A stretch of DNA of 64,000 bases from Deltaproteobacteria bacterium (lineage in GTDB: Bacteria > Desulfobacterota > Binatia > UBA9968): NCBI GenBank assembly GCA_009692615.1, contig SHYW01000002.1, positions 27,081 to 91,080 on the forward strand, written 5' to 3'. Below the pieces are notes generated by a model. It saw only the letters and a list, made by a program, of their open reading frames with translations. It was not told where the DNA came from and made no database searches. Every line of letters starts with the position of its first letter. Position 1 is the stretch's first letter. The position numbers were made by a program, and so were the translations under genes. Shown here one piece after another: positions 22,327 to 30,684 of the stretch.

Positions 22327-23325
22327 ATGACGAAATTCTCATTGCTTTGTCCAAGCATCTTTCAAGTCTCCCGCGCTATGGCAGCTCTAGGCTTGATCTT
22401 TTTTTGTAACTCGAATGGCTCTGCCGCCGAGGTGACCATCGCGCTGCCGACGAAAAGTTTTCAGCAGATTATTTTTCCGCTGGCGGTTGAGCGCGGTTAC
22501 ATGAAGGAAGAGGGCATCGATCTGAAGATCACTTTCATGGAGCCGACGCCGAGTATTCAAGCGCTGGTCGCCGACAGTATTCAACTCACCGGTTCCGGCG
22601 GCAGCGCCATGGTGGCGATCGCGCGCGGCAATGTGCCGATGAGAGTTGTGCTGGCGGTCAACGATCGCGTGCATCAGTGGATTCTCAGCCGGCCCAACAT
22701 CACGAGCTTGCGAGATTTGAAAGGCAAGATTGTCGCCACGCCGGGCATCGCCGCGGTTTCCACTTTTATGTTTAAACAGGTGCTGTCGAAGTATGGCCTC
22801 GACGGCAGCAAGGATGTCACCTTCGTCGATCCCGGCGTTGGCAATCAGGTGGCCGCGTTGATCTCCGGCGCCGCCGAAGGCGCCATCGCCAGCGTCGAAC
22901 AGCGCTACGCCGGCGTCGACGCTGGCATGAAAGAGCTCTTGTATTTGGGTAACGAAGTGAAAAATTCCTGGGGCACGACGGCGGCTTCGGACAAGTTCAT
23001 CAAAGAACAGCCCAGGCTCTTGGCCGGCTTCATACGTGCGACGCTCAAAGCGCTGCGCTTGATCAAGCGCGAGCGCGACGGAACTATCGCCGCGTACGCG
23101 AAATTTTCCGGCTTACCGGCAGCGACAGCCACTCGGCTTTACAACGATTTAATCGGCACATTTACGGCGGGCGGCAGCGTCGACCTCGACACGCAGAAAA
23201 GCGATCTCGAAGTGATTCGCCAAGTTTTGGATGCCAAGGAAGCGTTGCCGGCGGCGCGGGTTTTCGATTTCAGCGCGGCGCTGGAAGCGGACGCGCAGCT
23301 CAACAAGACTGGCTGGAAACCATAG
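22327..23325 (+). CDS. ABC transporter substrate-binding protein, NMT1-like (paralogue A)
   Basis: The product of 332 residues has an export signal (about 1-33, ending GSAAE). It is a close paralogue of the protein at 24564-25571. Both share IPxKSFQQ/M, ERGYMKEEGID, TPSIQALVADSI, the hinge LKGKIVATPGIAA, GNEVKNSWGT and the end LNKTGWKP. The two genes flank an amidohydrolase gene. The ATG at 22327 is chosen because it begins the signal peptide and has GGAG nine bases upstream. An in-frame ATG at 22267 adds non-signal residues. Such proteins bind a small ligand in the periplasm; the shared arrangement suggests the ligand is linked to the amidohydrolase product, which is inference. Confidence 0.88.
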   Translation: MTKFSLLCPSIFQVSRAMAALGLIFFCNSNGSAAEVTIALPTKSFQQIIFPLAVERGYMKEEGIDLKITFMEPTPSIQALVADSIQLTGSGGSAMVAIARGNVPMRVVLAVNDRVHQWILSRPNITSLRDLKGKIVATPGIAAVSTFMFKQVLSKYGLDGSKDVTFVDPGVGNQVAALISGAAEGAIASVEQRYAGVDAGMKELLYLGNEVKNSWGTTAASDKFIKEQPRLLAGFIRATLKALRLIKRERDGTIAAYAKFSGLPAATATRLYNDLIGTFTAGGSVDLDTQKSDLEVIRQVLDAKEALPAARVFDFSAALEADAQLNKTGWKP

Positions 23326-23376
23326 ATTACGTTTCAAACCGTGAAAAATTAAAATGCACACTAAAGGAGAAAACCC

Positions 23377-24471
23377 ATGGCAGGCATAATCGATTCGGAT
23401 ACGCATATATCGGAAGGCGAGGCGATGTGGGCGATGATGGACAAGGAGATGTACGGGCGCCGGCCAGTGTTGATCAAAAGCCCGGAAGACACGCTCTACG
23501 GGCCGCGCAATGCGTTTTGGTTGATCGACGGTAATATTTTCCCCAAACCCAACGGCAAGGGCAGCTTTCGTTTGATCACGCCGTCGGCGTCCAAGCTTGA
23601 ATCTTCCCGCGGCGATATTCACCTCGCCTATCGCGAGATGACCGACATCCCCGGCCGGCTGCGCGATATGGACAAGCTCGGCGTCGATCTGCAGGTTGTT
23701 TTTCCGACTTTGTTCTTGATCTACATCACCGACGATGCCGCCCTCGATATCGCCATGGCGCGGGCCTACAACCGCTTCATCGCTCAGGCCTGCGCGAAAT
23801 CCGGCGGGCGCATTCGTTGGGTGGTGGTGCCGCCGCTGCACTCGGTCGAGGAATCGGTGAAGGAAATCAAATGGGGCAAAGACAACGGCGCGGTGGGGGT
23901 GTTCTTCCGCGGCATCGAGGGGCAGCGTACGCTCGACAATCCTTATTTCAATCCGATTTACCAGGCGGCCAGCGATACCGGTCTGCCGATTCTGATCCAC
24001 ACCGGCGCCGGCTGTCCGTTGTTCATCAATCTGTTCGATGTCGAGCGCAACCACACCTTTGGTCACAGCCGGGTGCAGCCATTGTTCGCCTTCCGCGATC
24101 TGATCGCCAACAAAATTCCTGAGCAGTTTCCCAAACTCAAGTTCGGCTTCATCGAAGCATCGGCCGGCTGGGTGCCGTTCATGATGCACATCATCAAGCG
24201 GCTGTTCAAAGAAAAATGGAAGTTCGCCAACGACGCCGACATGTTCCGCGAGTATCGGATTTTCGTTGCCGCCGAAGCCGACGAGGATGTCAGCTACATC
24301 GCCCAGTACACCGGCGAAGATCATCTGATCATCGGTTCGGACTACGGCCATCAAGATCCGTCGGAAGAACGGCAATTGGTCGCCGCCATGCGCGCCCGCG
24401 AAGACATCGCGCCGGCGCTGACGAATAAAATTTTCTTCGACAATCCGAAATTGCTCTATCCGCTGAACTGA
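23377..24471 (+). CDS. amidohydrolase-2 family protein (metal-dependent TIM barrel)
   Basis: The 364-residue protein matches the amidohydrolase-2/ACMSD-like branch. DSDTHIS at residues 6-12 carries the D-x-H metal motif, LPILIHTGAGCP (about 205-216) the following histidine, FGFIEASAGWVPFM the loop, and IIGSDYGHQDPSEE (about 319-332) the aspartate of the metal site. These enzymes hydrolyse amides or esters or decarboxylate aromatic acids. AAAGGAG lies seven bases before the ATG. It sits between two paralogous SBP genes on the same strand. A C-terminal fragment of a relative survives at 699-890, again between SBP genes, so the pairing is repeated. No substrate can be named. Confidence 0.88.
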   Translation: MAGIIDSDTHISEGEAMWAMMDKEMYGRRPVLIKSPEDTLYGPRNAFWLIDGNIFPKPNGKGSFRLITPSASKLESSRGDIHLAYREMTDIPGRLRDMDKLGVDLQVVFPTLFLIYITDDAALDIAMARAYNRFIAQACAKSGGRIRWVVVPPLHSVEESVKEIKWGKDNGAVGVFFRGIEGQRTLDNPYFNPIYQAASDTGLPILIHTGAGCPLFINLFDVERNHTFGHSRVQPLFAFRDLIANKIPEQFPKLKFGFIEASAGWVPFMMHIIKRLFKEKWKFANDADMFREYRIFVAAEADEDVSYIAQYTGEDHLIIGSDYGHQDPSEERQLVAAMRAREDIAPALTNKIFFDNPKLLYPLN

Positions 24472-24505
24472 TTCGTGCGTCAACACTCACTTGATCCATC
24501 CTTTT

Positions 24506-24540
24506 CCTCACCCTCTCCCGCGTGCGGAAGAGGGTGAGGG
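24506..24540. repeat. palindromic repeat CCTCACCCTCT...AGAGGGTGAGG
   Basis: Eleven-base arms with a short GC-rich loop lie between the amidohydrolase stop and the next SBP start. It may also end transcription. It belongs to the widespread CCCTCACCCTCTCC class of intergenic repeats. Confidence 0.75.
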
Positions 24541-24563
24541 TGGTTTTCAACCGAGGAGCGACG

Positions 24564-25571
24564 ATGAAATACCGATCGAAGCTGATCTCGTCCATGGGAA
24601 GTTGCCGGTTGTTGGCCGTCGCGTTATCCGCGCATTGCTTCTCTTTAAGTCCCGTCAGCGCTCAGTCATTGCAGATCGTCAACATGGCGATTCCGGCGCG
24701 CAGCTTTCAGATGGTCATCTATCCCGTTGCCCAGCAAAAGGGCTACATGAAAGAAGAAGGCCTCGACTCGCGGGTGATCTTCATCGCCGCGACCACGAGC
24801 ATTCAAGCGATGCTCGGTGGCGACGTGCACTTCACCGGCGCGGGCACCAGCGCATTAGTCAGCGTGGCGCGTTCAAGTACGCCGCTCAAAGTTGTTTTGG
24901 CGACCAACGACCGGGTGTTGCAGTGGCTGGTGACCAGACCGGAAATCCAAAGCCCGAAAGATTTGAAAGGCAAGAAGATCGCCGTTACCGGCATCGCCGC
25001 GATGGCGACTTATATATTGAAGCAGGTTTTGACCAAGCACGGCCTCGACGCCAATAAAGATGTAACTTATTTGGATGTCGGCGCCACCAATCAACTGCCG
25101 GCGCTGCTCGGCGGCGGCTTCGAAGCGGCGACGCTGAGCGTCGAACAACGCTACGTCGCCCTCGACAAAGGCATGAAGGAGATGTTTTTCTTCGGCAACG
25201 AAGTAAAAAATTCTTGGGGCACGTTGGCGACCACCGATAAACTGATCAAGGAAAATCCCAAAATGATTGCCGGCGTTATGCGCGCGACCTTGAAAGCGAT
25301 GCGCTACATCCGGCATGACAAGGAAGGGACGATCGTGGAGATGATCAAGTTCGCCAACGTTTCACGCCAACAGGCGATCCGTGTCTACGATGATATCATT
25401 CCAACCTTCACGCGCGCCGGCGTGGTCGATGACGAGACGCAGAGAAACGATCTCAACATCATCCGCCAAGTGATCAATGGTAATGAAACTCTGCCCAACG
25501 CCAAAGGCTATGACTTCAGTATCGCTCTGGAGGCGGAGCAGCAGTTGAATAAGAGCGGCTGGAAGCCGTGA
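24564..25571 (+). CDS. ABC transporter substrate-binding protein, NMT1-like (paralogue B)
   Basis: The 335-residue protein is a close paralogue of the one at 22327-23325. It shares IPARSFQM, KGYMKEEGLD, TTSIQAMLGG, LKGKKIAVTGIAA, SVEQRYVALDKGMKEM, GNEVKNSWGT and the end LNKSGWKP. The signal peptide is residues 1-34, ending PVSAQS. GAGGAG lies four bases before the ATG at 24564, so an in-frame start at 24522 is rejected. The gene is separated from the amidohydrolase by a palindromic repeat, so it may be an independent unit. The pair probably arose by duplication and may bind related ligands. Confidence 0.88.
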   Translation: MKYRSKLISSMGSCRLLAVALSAHCFSLSPVSAQSLQIVNMAIPARSFQMVIYPVAQQKGYMKEEGLDSRVIFIAATTSIQAMLGGDVHFTGAGTSALVSVARSSTPLKVVLATNDRVLQWLVTRPEIQSPKDLKGKKIAVTGIAAMATYILKQVLTKHGLDANKDVTYLDVGATNQLPALLGGGFEAATLSVEQRYVALDKGMKEMFFFGNEVKNSWGTLATTDKLIKENPKMIAGVMRATLKAMRYIRHDKEGTIVEMIKFANVSRQQAIRVYDDIIPTFTRAGVVDDETQRNDLNIIRQVINGNETLPNAKGYDFSIALEAEQQLNKSGWKP

Positions 25572-25575
25572 CCGA

Positions 25576-25632
25576 GTAGGGTGCGCTAGGCGCACCATTT
25601 TGATCAAGTCACGGTGCGCAAGCGCACCCTAC
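25576..25632. repeat. palindromic repeat GTAGGGTGCGC...GCGCACCCTAC
   Basis: GTAGGGTGCGC (25576-25586) faces GCGCACCCTAC (25622-25632), with inner GGCGCACC and GGTGCGC arms. It lies between the SBP stop and the PQ-loop gene. Confidence 0.75.
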
Positions 25633-25652
25633 GGGATGAAAGTGAAACATTC

Positions 25653-25934
25653 ATGATTGAAGCCCTGGGCATGGTTAGCGGCATCGTCATGCCGTTCTTC
25701 AATATTCCGTTGATTCTGCGCATCGTCCGGCGCCGCTCTTCCGAGGATATTAGTTTGGTCTGGGTAGTCGGCGCGTGGATCTGTGTGATGGGAATGGTGC
25801 CGCAAAGCTTGCAGTCGACCGATCCAGTTTTGATGATGTTCGGTATCGTCAACGGTCTCTTTTTTACCGGCGTGTTTGTGAGCGTGCTGCTATTTCATCC
25901 CGCCATCAAGAAAAGATTTCGACACCGCGATTAA
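25653..25934 (+). CDS. small PQ-loop/SemiSWEET-like membrane protein
   Basis: The 93-residue protein has three hydrophobic segments (about residues 4-22, 36-52 and 60-84). The first loop is PFFNIPLILRIVRRRSSEDISLVW, matching the PQ-loop pattern P-x(4)-P-x(6)-R-x-x-S-x-D-I-S. SemiSWEETs of this size form dimers that pass sugars across the membrane. A canonical P-Q pair is replaced by P-L here, so the substrate is uncertain. The ATG at 25653 has GTGAAA rather than a strong ribosome site upstream. It stands apart from the SBP genes behind a palindromic repeat. Confidence 0.7.
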   Translation: MIEALGMVSGIVMPFFNIPLILRIVRRRSSEDISLVWVVGAWICVMGMVPQSLQSTDPVLMMFGIVNGLFFTGVFVSVLLFHPAIKKRFRHRD

Positions 25935-25980
25935 TCGATCCTGGCGGTTTCTTGCGCTGAGACTTGGACGGAGGCGAAGT

Positions 25981-26880
25981 TCAAGCTCGCTGAGCAAGGT
26001 CGGTCTTCGCCAACTCCTCGACAAACTTCACCAGCCCGGAGTGATCGAGATCGCCGAGCCCCATGCCTTTCATCGCGGTCATTATTTGACCGACGACGCC
26101 GGTGACCATCAGCGGCACGCCATATTCTGAGCCAGTCGCGAGGGCGATCTTCATGTCCTTCTCGTGCAAACGGATGCGGAAGCCGGGCTTAAAATTTCGG
26201 TCGAGCATTTTCTGACCATGGGCTTCGAGGATTTTCGACTGGGCGAAGCCGCCGAGCAGCGCTAGTCTGACCTTCGCCGGATCGACGCCGGCTTTGGCGG
26301 CGAGCACCAGCGCTTCGCTGACGATCGCGATGGTCGTGCCGACGACCATTTGGTTTGCGGCTTTGGTTACCTGTCCGGCACCAGCGTCGCCGACATGGAC
26401 GATATTTTTGCCGAGCTTCTCGAAGATCGGCATGGCACGTTCGACCGCCGACGTTTTTCCGCCGATCATGATCGATAGCGCCGCGGCGATGGCGCCAGCT
26501 TCACCACCGCTCACCGGCGCGTCGAGCATATCGCAGCCGCGCTTTTCGGCTTCCACGGCAAGCTTGCGCGCGACCACCGGCGAGATGCTCGACATGTCGA
26601 TCAGTAACGTTGCCGATTTTACACCGGCGAAGATGCCTTGCTCACCGGCGTAAACTAATTCCACATCCGGTGAATCAGGCAGCATGGTGATGATGACTTC
26701 GCTGCGCGCCGCGACTTCTTGCGAATTCGCCGCAACCTGGGCGCCTTCTTTGCTCAGCTCATCGACCGCCGCGCGGCTCCGGTTATGAATTACCAAAGGA
26801 TATCCTGCTTTGAGTAGGTGGCGCGCCATGGGTTTGCCCATGATGCCGAGACCGATGAAACCGAGGGTTGGGTTGCTCAT
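25981..26880 (-). CDS. garR: 2-hydroxy-3-oxopropionate (tartronate semialdehyde) reductase / 3-hydroxyisobutyrate dehydrogenase family
   Basis: The 299-residue protein has the beta-hydroxyacid dehydrogenase plan. The Rossmann motif GFIGLGIMGKPMARHL is at 7-22, the substrate loop DAPVSGGEAGA at about 118-128, and the catalytic lysine in GQVTKAANQMVVG at about 168-180. The closest recognised pattern is GarR/GlxR, which reduces tartronate semialdehyde to glycerate with NAD(P)H. This would link to the glycolate oxidase operon at 33784-37805, through glyoxylate carboligase, but that gene is not in the window. 3-Hydroxyisobutyrate dehydrogenase is the alternative. No strong ribosome site is visible except AGGAGATA about six bases before the ATG. 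Confidence 0.78.
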   Translation of the reverse strand: MSNPTLGFIGLGIMGKPMARHLLKAGYPLVIHNRSRAAVDELSKEGAQVAANSQEVAARSEVIITMLPDSPDVELVYAGEQGIFAGVKSATLLIDMSSISPVVARKLAVEAEKRGCDMLDAPVSGGEAGAIAAALSIMIGGKTSAVERAMPIFEKLGKNIVHVGDAGAGQVTKAANQMVVGTTIAIVSEALVLAAKAGVDPAKVRLALLGGFAQSKILEAHGQKMLDRNFKPGFRIRLHEKDMKIALATGSEYGVPLMVTGVVGQIMTAMKGMGLGDLDHSGLVKFVEELAKTDLAQRA

Positions 26881-26926
26881 GATTATCTCCTATTCAAGTT
26901 CGCGGCTATAGAATAACTTTCTCGGA

Positions 26927-26953
26927 GTCCTTCGACAGGCTCAGGACGAACGG
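26927..26953. repeat. palindromic repeat GTCCTTCGACAGGCTCAGGAC
   Basis: GTCCTTCGACAGGCTCAGGAC plus GAACGG (written in two parts) is a well-known widespread intergenic repeat with GTCCT/AGGAC arms. It lies between two minus-strand genes. Confidence 0.7.
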
Positions 26954-26992
26954 AAAAACCACTGCGGAGAACGCTACACATTGTTCGACGTT

Positions 26993-27958
26993 CTACGGCA
27001 AGTAGCTCAGATCGATGACCTGCTGCGGCGTGACGCTTTTCGCTTTGGGATTTTCTTTCACTAGTTCGTCGATGGCCAATTGGATTCCCTTCAACGTCGG
27101 TTTGCCGTCGTCTGGGAAGGCGCGGGCGCGGAAGTTGTAGTCGGCCTCGGCAAGCTGGCGGTCGTCGGTACGGATCGCTTTCATGGTTTCTTTGACGGCG
27201 CCCTCGCGGTTGGTTTTGTAGTAACGGATCGATTCAACATAGGCGCGCAGGAAACGGCGCAGCGCGTCGGGATTGTTTTTCAAATAGTCGCCGCGACTGA
27301 CCACGCCGGTCATCTGATAATCGATTTCCTTTTCGGCGAAGTCGACTAGGGGATTCAGGCCGGCTTTCTTGGCGACATGGCTGACGCCAGAGATCAGCGA
27401 CGTCGCGTCGATGCTGCCCGCTTGTAGCGCGTTGATGCGCCCCACCGAGCCGCCGCCTTGGATAAATTTTACGTCGGTCTTGAGATTCAATCCGAGCTGC
27501 TCCAATGCCATCCTAGTCGCCAGTTCGTCGGTGCTGCCGTAGCGCGTGATGCCGACGACTTTACCTTTGAGTTGCGCGGCGCCGGTGATGTTGGGCCGGC
27601 TGAAAAACGTGTAGGGAAAACGGTTATTGACGCCGCCGACGATCTTCACGTCGGCGCCTTCGACGTAGCCGTGCAGGAAAACCGTGGCGCTGGTGGTGAT
27701 GATGTCGAGGCTTTTCGCGAGCAACACCTGCATAGCCACTGGACCGCCGGTGATTAGAACAATTTCCAATTCGAGATTATGTTTCCTGAGAATGCCGGCG
27801 TCTTTGGCCAAGGCGAAGGCGACTTTTTCAGTGCTGGTGGCGGCGGTGGTGCCGAGGCGAATCTTGGTGACTTGGGCGTCGGCATTGCCCATTGTCAGCG
27901 CGGCAAAGAGTGCGAGTAAGAATACAGACAAGCTTCTCAAGATTAGAATTTCTCCCAT
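26993..27958 (-). CDS. ABC transporter substrate-binding protein, NMT1-like
   Basis: The 321-residue protein has a signal peptide (about 1-28, ending GNADAQ) and the NMT1 pattern: TKIRLGTTAATSTEKVAFALAKDAGILRKHNLELEIVLI, GPVAMQVLLAKSLDI, the hinge LKGKVVGITRYGSTDELATR, and LQAGSIDATSLISG in the second lobe. The start at 27958 is an ATG with GGGAGAAAT upstream. The gene stands alone on its strand, downstream of the repeat-flanked GarR-type gene. Ligand and permease are unknown. Confidence 0.88.
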   Translation of the reverse strand: MGEILILRSLSVFLLALFAALTMGNADAQVTKIRLGTTAATSTEKVAFALAKDAGILRKHNLELEIVLITGGPVAMQVLLAKSLDIITTSATVFLHGYVEGADVKIVGGVNNRFPYTFFSRPNITGAAQLKGKVVGITRYGSTDELATRMALEQLGLNLKTDVKFIQGGGSVGRINALQAGSIDATSLISGVSHVAKKAGLNPLVDFAEKEIDYQMTGVVSRGDYLKNNPDALRRFLRAYVESIRYYKTNREGAVKETMKAIRTDDRQLAEADYNFRARAFPDDGKPTLKGIQLAIDELVKENPKAKSVTPQQVIDLSYLP

Positions 27959-28020
27959 GGGTGTTTTGTTTCAGTCAGATATGACAAATGGGCGGGTAAA
28001 CGCAAGGCGGTGAATGGGGT

Positions 28021-28044
28021 GGGACAGTTGCGACCGTCCCCTAC
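28021..28044. repeat. palindrome GGGACAGTTGCGACCGTCCC
   Basis: An imperfect eight-base stem followed by CTAC lies just before the RidA-like gene. Reverse-complemented it reads GTAGGGGACGGTCGC, the same lead-in as the repeat in the uvrA linker. Confidence 0.6.
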
Positions 28045-28096
28045 ATTCGGATATGCCTTTGTCATCGTAATTTGGTTGCGGTATGTTACGGGCAAG

Positions 28097-28780
28097 ATGG
28101 AAACAAAAATATTTTCATGGCTGGGCAGAGAGTTTGTCGAGATTGTCGGCGAAGCGCGAACCGGTGTGGCGGTCGAGGCCGCGACCGCCGAGTTGTTTCA
28201 GAGATTCGCCGACACCCTCAGTCCGCTCGGTTTGTCGCTCGATAACGCGGTGCGGATTCGGGTCTTCGGCCGCGACCGACAGGCGCGTACAGACGCGACG
28301 GTGGCGCGCTCCATGGTTCTCAACGGCAACCGGCGCGCCGCGAGTTCGAGTTTCATATCGCAGGAATGGTACGATTCGAACGGCGCCGCTGGACTGGAAC
28401 TGCTGGTCATGCGGCCGCTGAATTCCGCCGCGCGAAGACAGCCGGTCGATTTCGTACCGGCGCGCAATTATCTCTGCTATCTAGTTTACGATTCGCTGTT
28501 GTTTTTCTCCGGCTTTACTTCCGAGGGGGCGACTTTGGCAGAGCAGGTTAGTGATGTGCTCGGCACCTTGGATCGCGCCTTCGCGCGGGCGCAAACCGAT
28601 TGGTCGAAAGTGAAAAAATTATCGTTGTTGCTGCAACGCGGTTCAAATGTTGACAAGGTGCGGCAAGTTCTTGCCGCCGCTAATCGTCTGAGCGTGCCAG
28701 ACATAGAGTTTACGTTTGTCGATGGTTTCGCCGGCGAAAAATATTTGGTCGAGATCGAGGCGACGGCGTTGGCTGTTTAG
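28097..28780 (+). CDS. RidA/YjgF-like protein
   Basis: The 227-residue protein begins METKIFSWLGREFVEIVGEA and ends DGFAGEKYLVEIEATALAV, the KxxLVEIEAxA ending typical of RidA family members. Inside it is ELFQRFADTLSPLGLSLDNAVRIRVFGRD, the usual helix that follows the first strand, and a second copy of the pattern (about 140-180: VSDVLGTLDRAFARAQTDWSKVKKLSLLL). It may therefore be a two-domain member. RidA proteins hydrolyse reactive enamine/imine intermediates and form trimers. Key substrate arginines are not certain here. The ATG at 28097 is preferred because upstream residues are not family-like. A large inverted repeat follows. Confidence 0.75.
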   Translation: METKIFSWLGREFVEIVGEARTGVAVEAATAELFQRFADTLSPLGLSLDNAVRIRVFGRDRQARTDATVARSMVLNGNRRAASSSFISQEWYDSNGAAGLELLVMRPLNSAARRQPVDFVPARNYLCYLVYDSLLFFSGFTSEGATLAEQVSDVLGTLDRAFARAQTDWSKVKKLSLLLQRGSNVDKVRQVLAAANRLSVPDIEFTFVDGFAGEKYLVEIEATALAV

Positions 28781-28782
28781 GA

Positions 28783-28945
28783 CGCCCTCGCTACGGCCCT
28801 GCGGGCCTACTCGGGCAATCGGAAGGAATGCTCGATGATTTCGCACGCCAGCAAAGCGACGGCGTTGATAAAAGGTTAAGAGCGGTCCGACTTCCTTTCC
28901 GATTCCCTGAGTAGCGACCGTCGTCGGTCGTGTAGCGAGGGGTGC
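28783..28945. repeat. large compound inverted repeat between the RidA-like gene and the iron-type SBP
   Basis: CCTCGCTAC (28786-28794), a GGCCCTGCGGGCC hairpin and TACTCGGGCAATCGGAAGGA face TCCTTTCCGATTCCCTGAGTA, a CGACCGTCGTCGGTCG hairpin and GTAGCGAGG (28932-28940). The whole unit can fold as a cruciform of about 160 bases with two inner hairpins. It may be a degenerate small mobile element. Confidence 0.75.
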
Positions 28946-28960
28946 AATTTTACTCTTCGA

Positions 28961-29968
28961 TCACTTCTTCCAAAACAGCTCCCTGAATTCTTTCTCGTAT
29001 TCACTAACCTTGCGGAACATGTCGGCGGGGACGTAGTGGATTTTTAGCGCGGCTTGATCGAGCTTCGAGATTGTCGGTTTGACGCTCGGACGGACCGGTA
29101 CGCGTGACAGGTTCTTGATGATCGTTTGACCTTCTTCCGACATGACGTAGTTGATCAGCAGCTTGCCGGCATTGGTATGGGGAGCTTTGGTCGAGAGCGC
29201 GATGACATTGATCGAGGTGACGATGGGATCGGACGTGGCCGACCAGTCGACGCGCGCGCCTTTTTGTTTGAGCTGTTCGATCTCGAAGGGAAAAACCAGC
29301 GCGGCGTGAAATTCTCCCGCCGCGAGTAGCTGGGCAAGCAGACTATGGCCGCGGCGGAGCTGCGGCTGTTGCGCCGCCAGGGCGCGCAGAAATTTTCCGG
29401 CTTTCTCCCGGCCCCAGTAGTCGACCAGCGTGCCGTACCACTCGAACTCTTCTTCGTCCATGGCGAACTTGCCCTTCCAAAAGGGCGCGAGTAAATCATT
29501 CCAATCCTTGGGGCGATCCTTTTCGCCGAGCATCGCGGTGTTGTAGCCGATCACGAAGTTGCGCGCATAGATCGCGGTGAAGTTTTTGTCGCGGTCTTTG
29601 GCACGCGCCGGATAGGCTTCGGCTTCCGGCGGGTCATAGGCTTGCAGCAGGTTGCGCGATTTGAGCAAGCCCATCTCCATGCTGCTGACGCTCACGACAT
29701 CGGATAAAAATTGGCCCGCCGAGGTTTCCGCCAACACGCGCTGGCGCAGCTTCTCGCCGGTGCTGCGCAGCACTTGAACTTTGAGAAACGGATATTTTTT
29801 GCTGAAGCCGGCAACGATCGCCTGGTTATCGCCGGCGGAAGTGGTGGTGTACCAGACGACTTCCTTGTCGTTCTTCGCGGCGGTGGTGAGTGAATTCAAA
29901 TCGGCCTGCGCCCAAGCGTCGATTCCAAATAGCAACGCAATGATCAGCAGCGCAAAAGTTTTTTTCAT
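28961..29968 (-). CDS. family-1 (iron-type) extracellular solute-binding protein
   Basis: The 335-residue protein has a signal peptide (1-20, ending DAWAQA) and the iron(III)/family-1 SBP pattern: KNDKEVVWYTTTSAGDNQAIVAGFSKKYP, LRQRVLAETSAGQFLSDVVSVSS, and AIYARNFVIGYNTAMLGEKDRPKDWNDLLAPFWKGKFAMDEEE. The second lobe has APHTNAGKLLINYVMSEEGQ. Unlike the NMT1-type SBPs nearby, it resembles FbpA/AfuA-type proteins for iron or small organics. It starts nine bases after the diiron-protein gene and is third in the minus-strand series SBP, diiron protein, SBP. No tyrosine pair of a true iron site can be assigned with confidence. Confidence 0.85.
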   Translation of the reverse strand: MKKTFALLIIALLFGIDAWAQADLNSLTTAAKNDKEVVWYTTTSAGDNQAIVAGFSKKYPFLKVQVLRSTGEKLRQRVLAETSAGQFLSDVVSVSSMEMGLLKSRNLLQAYDPPEAEAYPARAKDRDKNFTAIYARNFVIGYNTAMLGEKDRPKDWNDLLAPFWKGKFAMDEEEFEWYGTLVDYWGREKAGKFLRALAAQQPQLRRGHSLLAQLLAAGEFHAALVFPFEIEQLKQKGARVDWSATSDPIVTSINVIALSTKAPHTNAGKLLINYVMSEEGQTIIKNLSRVPVRPSVKPTISKLDQAALKIHYVPADMFRKVSEYEKEFRELFWKK

Positions 29969-29977
29969 CGGATTTTC

Positions 29978-30649
29978 TTAGGCGTACTCGCGATAGAGAC
30001 CTTCGAATTTGCCGAGCTTGATGCGCACCATGTATTGAGCGCTTTCACGAACCAGCCGTTCCTCACGGGGGGTTTTGACCATCTTGGCGATCAGCTCCGC
30101 CGAGCGCGCGGTGTGGTCCTGGTCGGCGACCATGTGGACGGAGAAAAACGTCAGGTCGCGGTCCGAGAGGCCGTAGTATTTGCGGCCGGCGTTCAAGAAT
30201 TCTTTCGAGTAACGGCAGACCATGCTTTCGCTGGTCAGCGCCGAGGCGCGATTTTGCGGCGCGTAGCCCATCAGCGTGTTGTAGACCGTGCGCGCGGAAT
30301 GAATCTGACATTCGAACATCTGCGTCGCCTCGCTGAAGTCTTCTTCTTTGAGACCGATGGCGAGGCCAAAGCGTTTCGCCAAGTCGGGGTGGCTTTGCTC
30401 TTCGGTGAATTGCTCGGTGAAGTAGTCGAACATCACCGGCTCGTGGGCGTTTTTCACCATGCCGAGCGCGAAGGACTTTAGAATCGCTTTGTTGTGCAGG
30501 TAGTGCTGGATCGCCCAGCCCTGCATTCTTTTGAGCGATAATTTGCCCGCGCGCAGTTCGGTGAAATACTGCGTGTCCAGCAAACTCTGAATGCCTGGTT
30601 CGATGATTTCTTTTCTTACCGAATCAACGAGCGCTTTGCCGTCTATCAT
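29978..30649 (-). CDS. PqqC/TenA-like (heme-oxygenase-fold) diiron protein
   Basis: The 223-residue all-helical protein resembles the PqqC/TenA/HDO superfamily. It has KRMQGWAIQHYLHNKAILKSFALGM, then FTEEQSHPDLAKRFG with an E-x(2)-H pair, MFECQIHS, and VHMVADQDHTARSAELI with a D-x-D-H / D-x-x-H metal pair. Members bind Fe or act as thiaminases or diiron oxidases. It lies between two SBP genes on the same strand, with gaps of 35 and 9 bases, so an operon is likely. This recalls TenA next to thiamine-precursor SBPs, but TenA's cysteine motif is not clear. AAAGGAG lies six bases before the ATG at 30649, ruling out the TTG six codons upstream. Confidence 0.8.
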   Translation of the reverse strand: MIDGKALVDSVRKEIIEPGIQSLLDTQYFTELRAGKLSLKRMQGWAIQHYLHNKAILKSFALGMVKNAHEPVMFDYFTEQFTEEQSHPDLAKRFGLAIGLKEEDFSEATQMFECQIHSARTVYNTLMGYAPQNRASALTSESMVCRYSKEFLNAGRKYYGLSDRDLTFFSVHMVADQDHTARSAELIAKMVKTPREERLVRESAQYMVRIKLGKFEGLYREYA

Positions 30650-30684
30650 ATAAAACTCCTTTGCCAACTGATTACTGACAACTA

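Noticed and set aside
23149..24486. 445-codon open frame on the minus strand across the amidohydrolase
   Set aside because: It is antisense to a gene with clear family motifs and a ribosome site, and its translation shows no family pattern.
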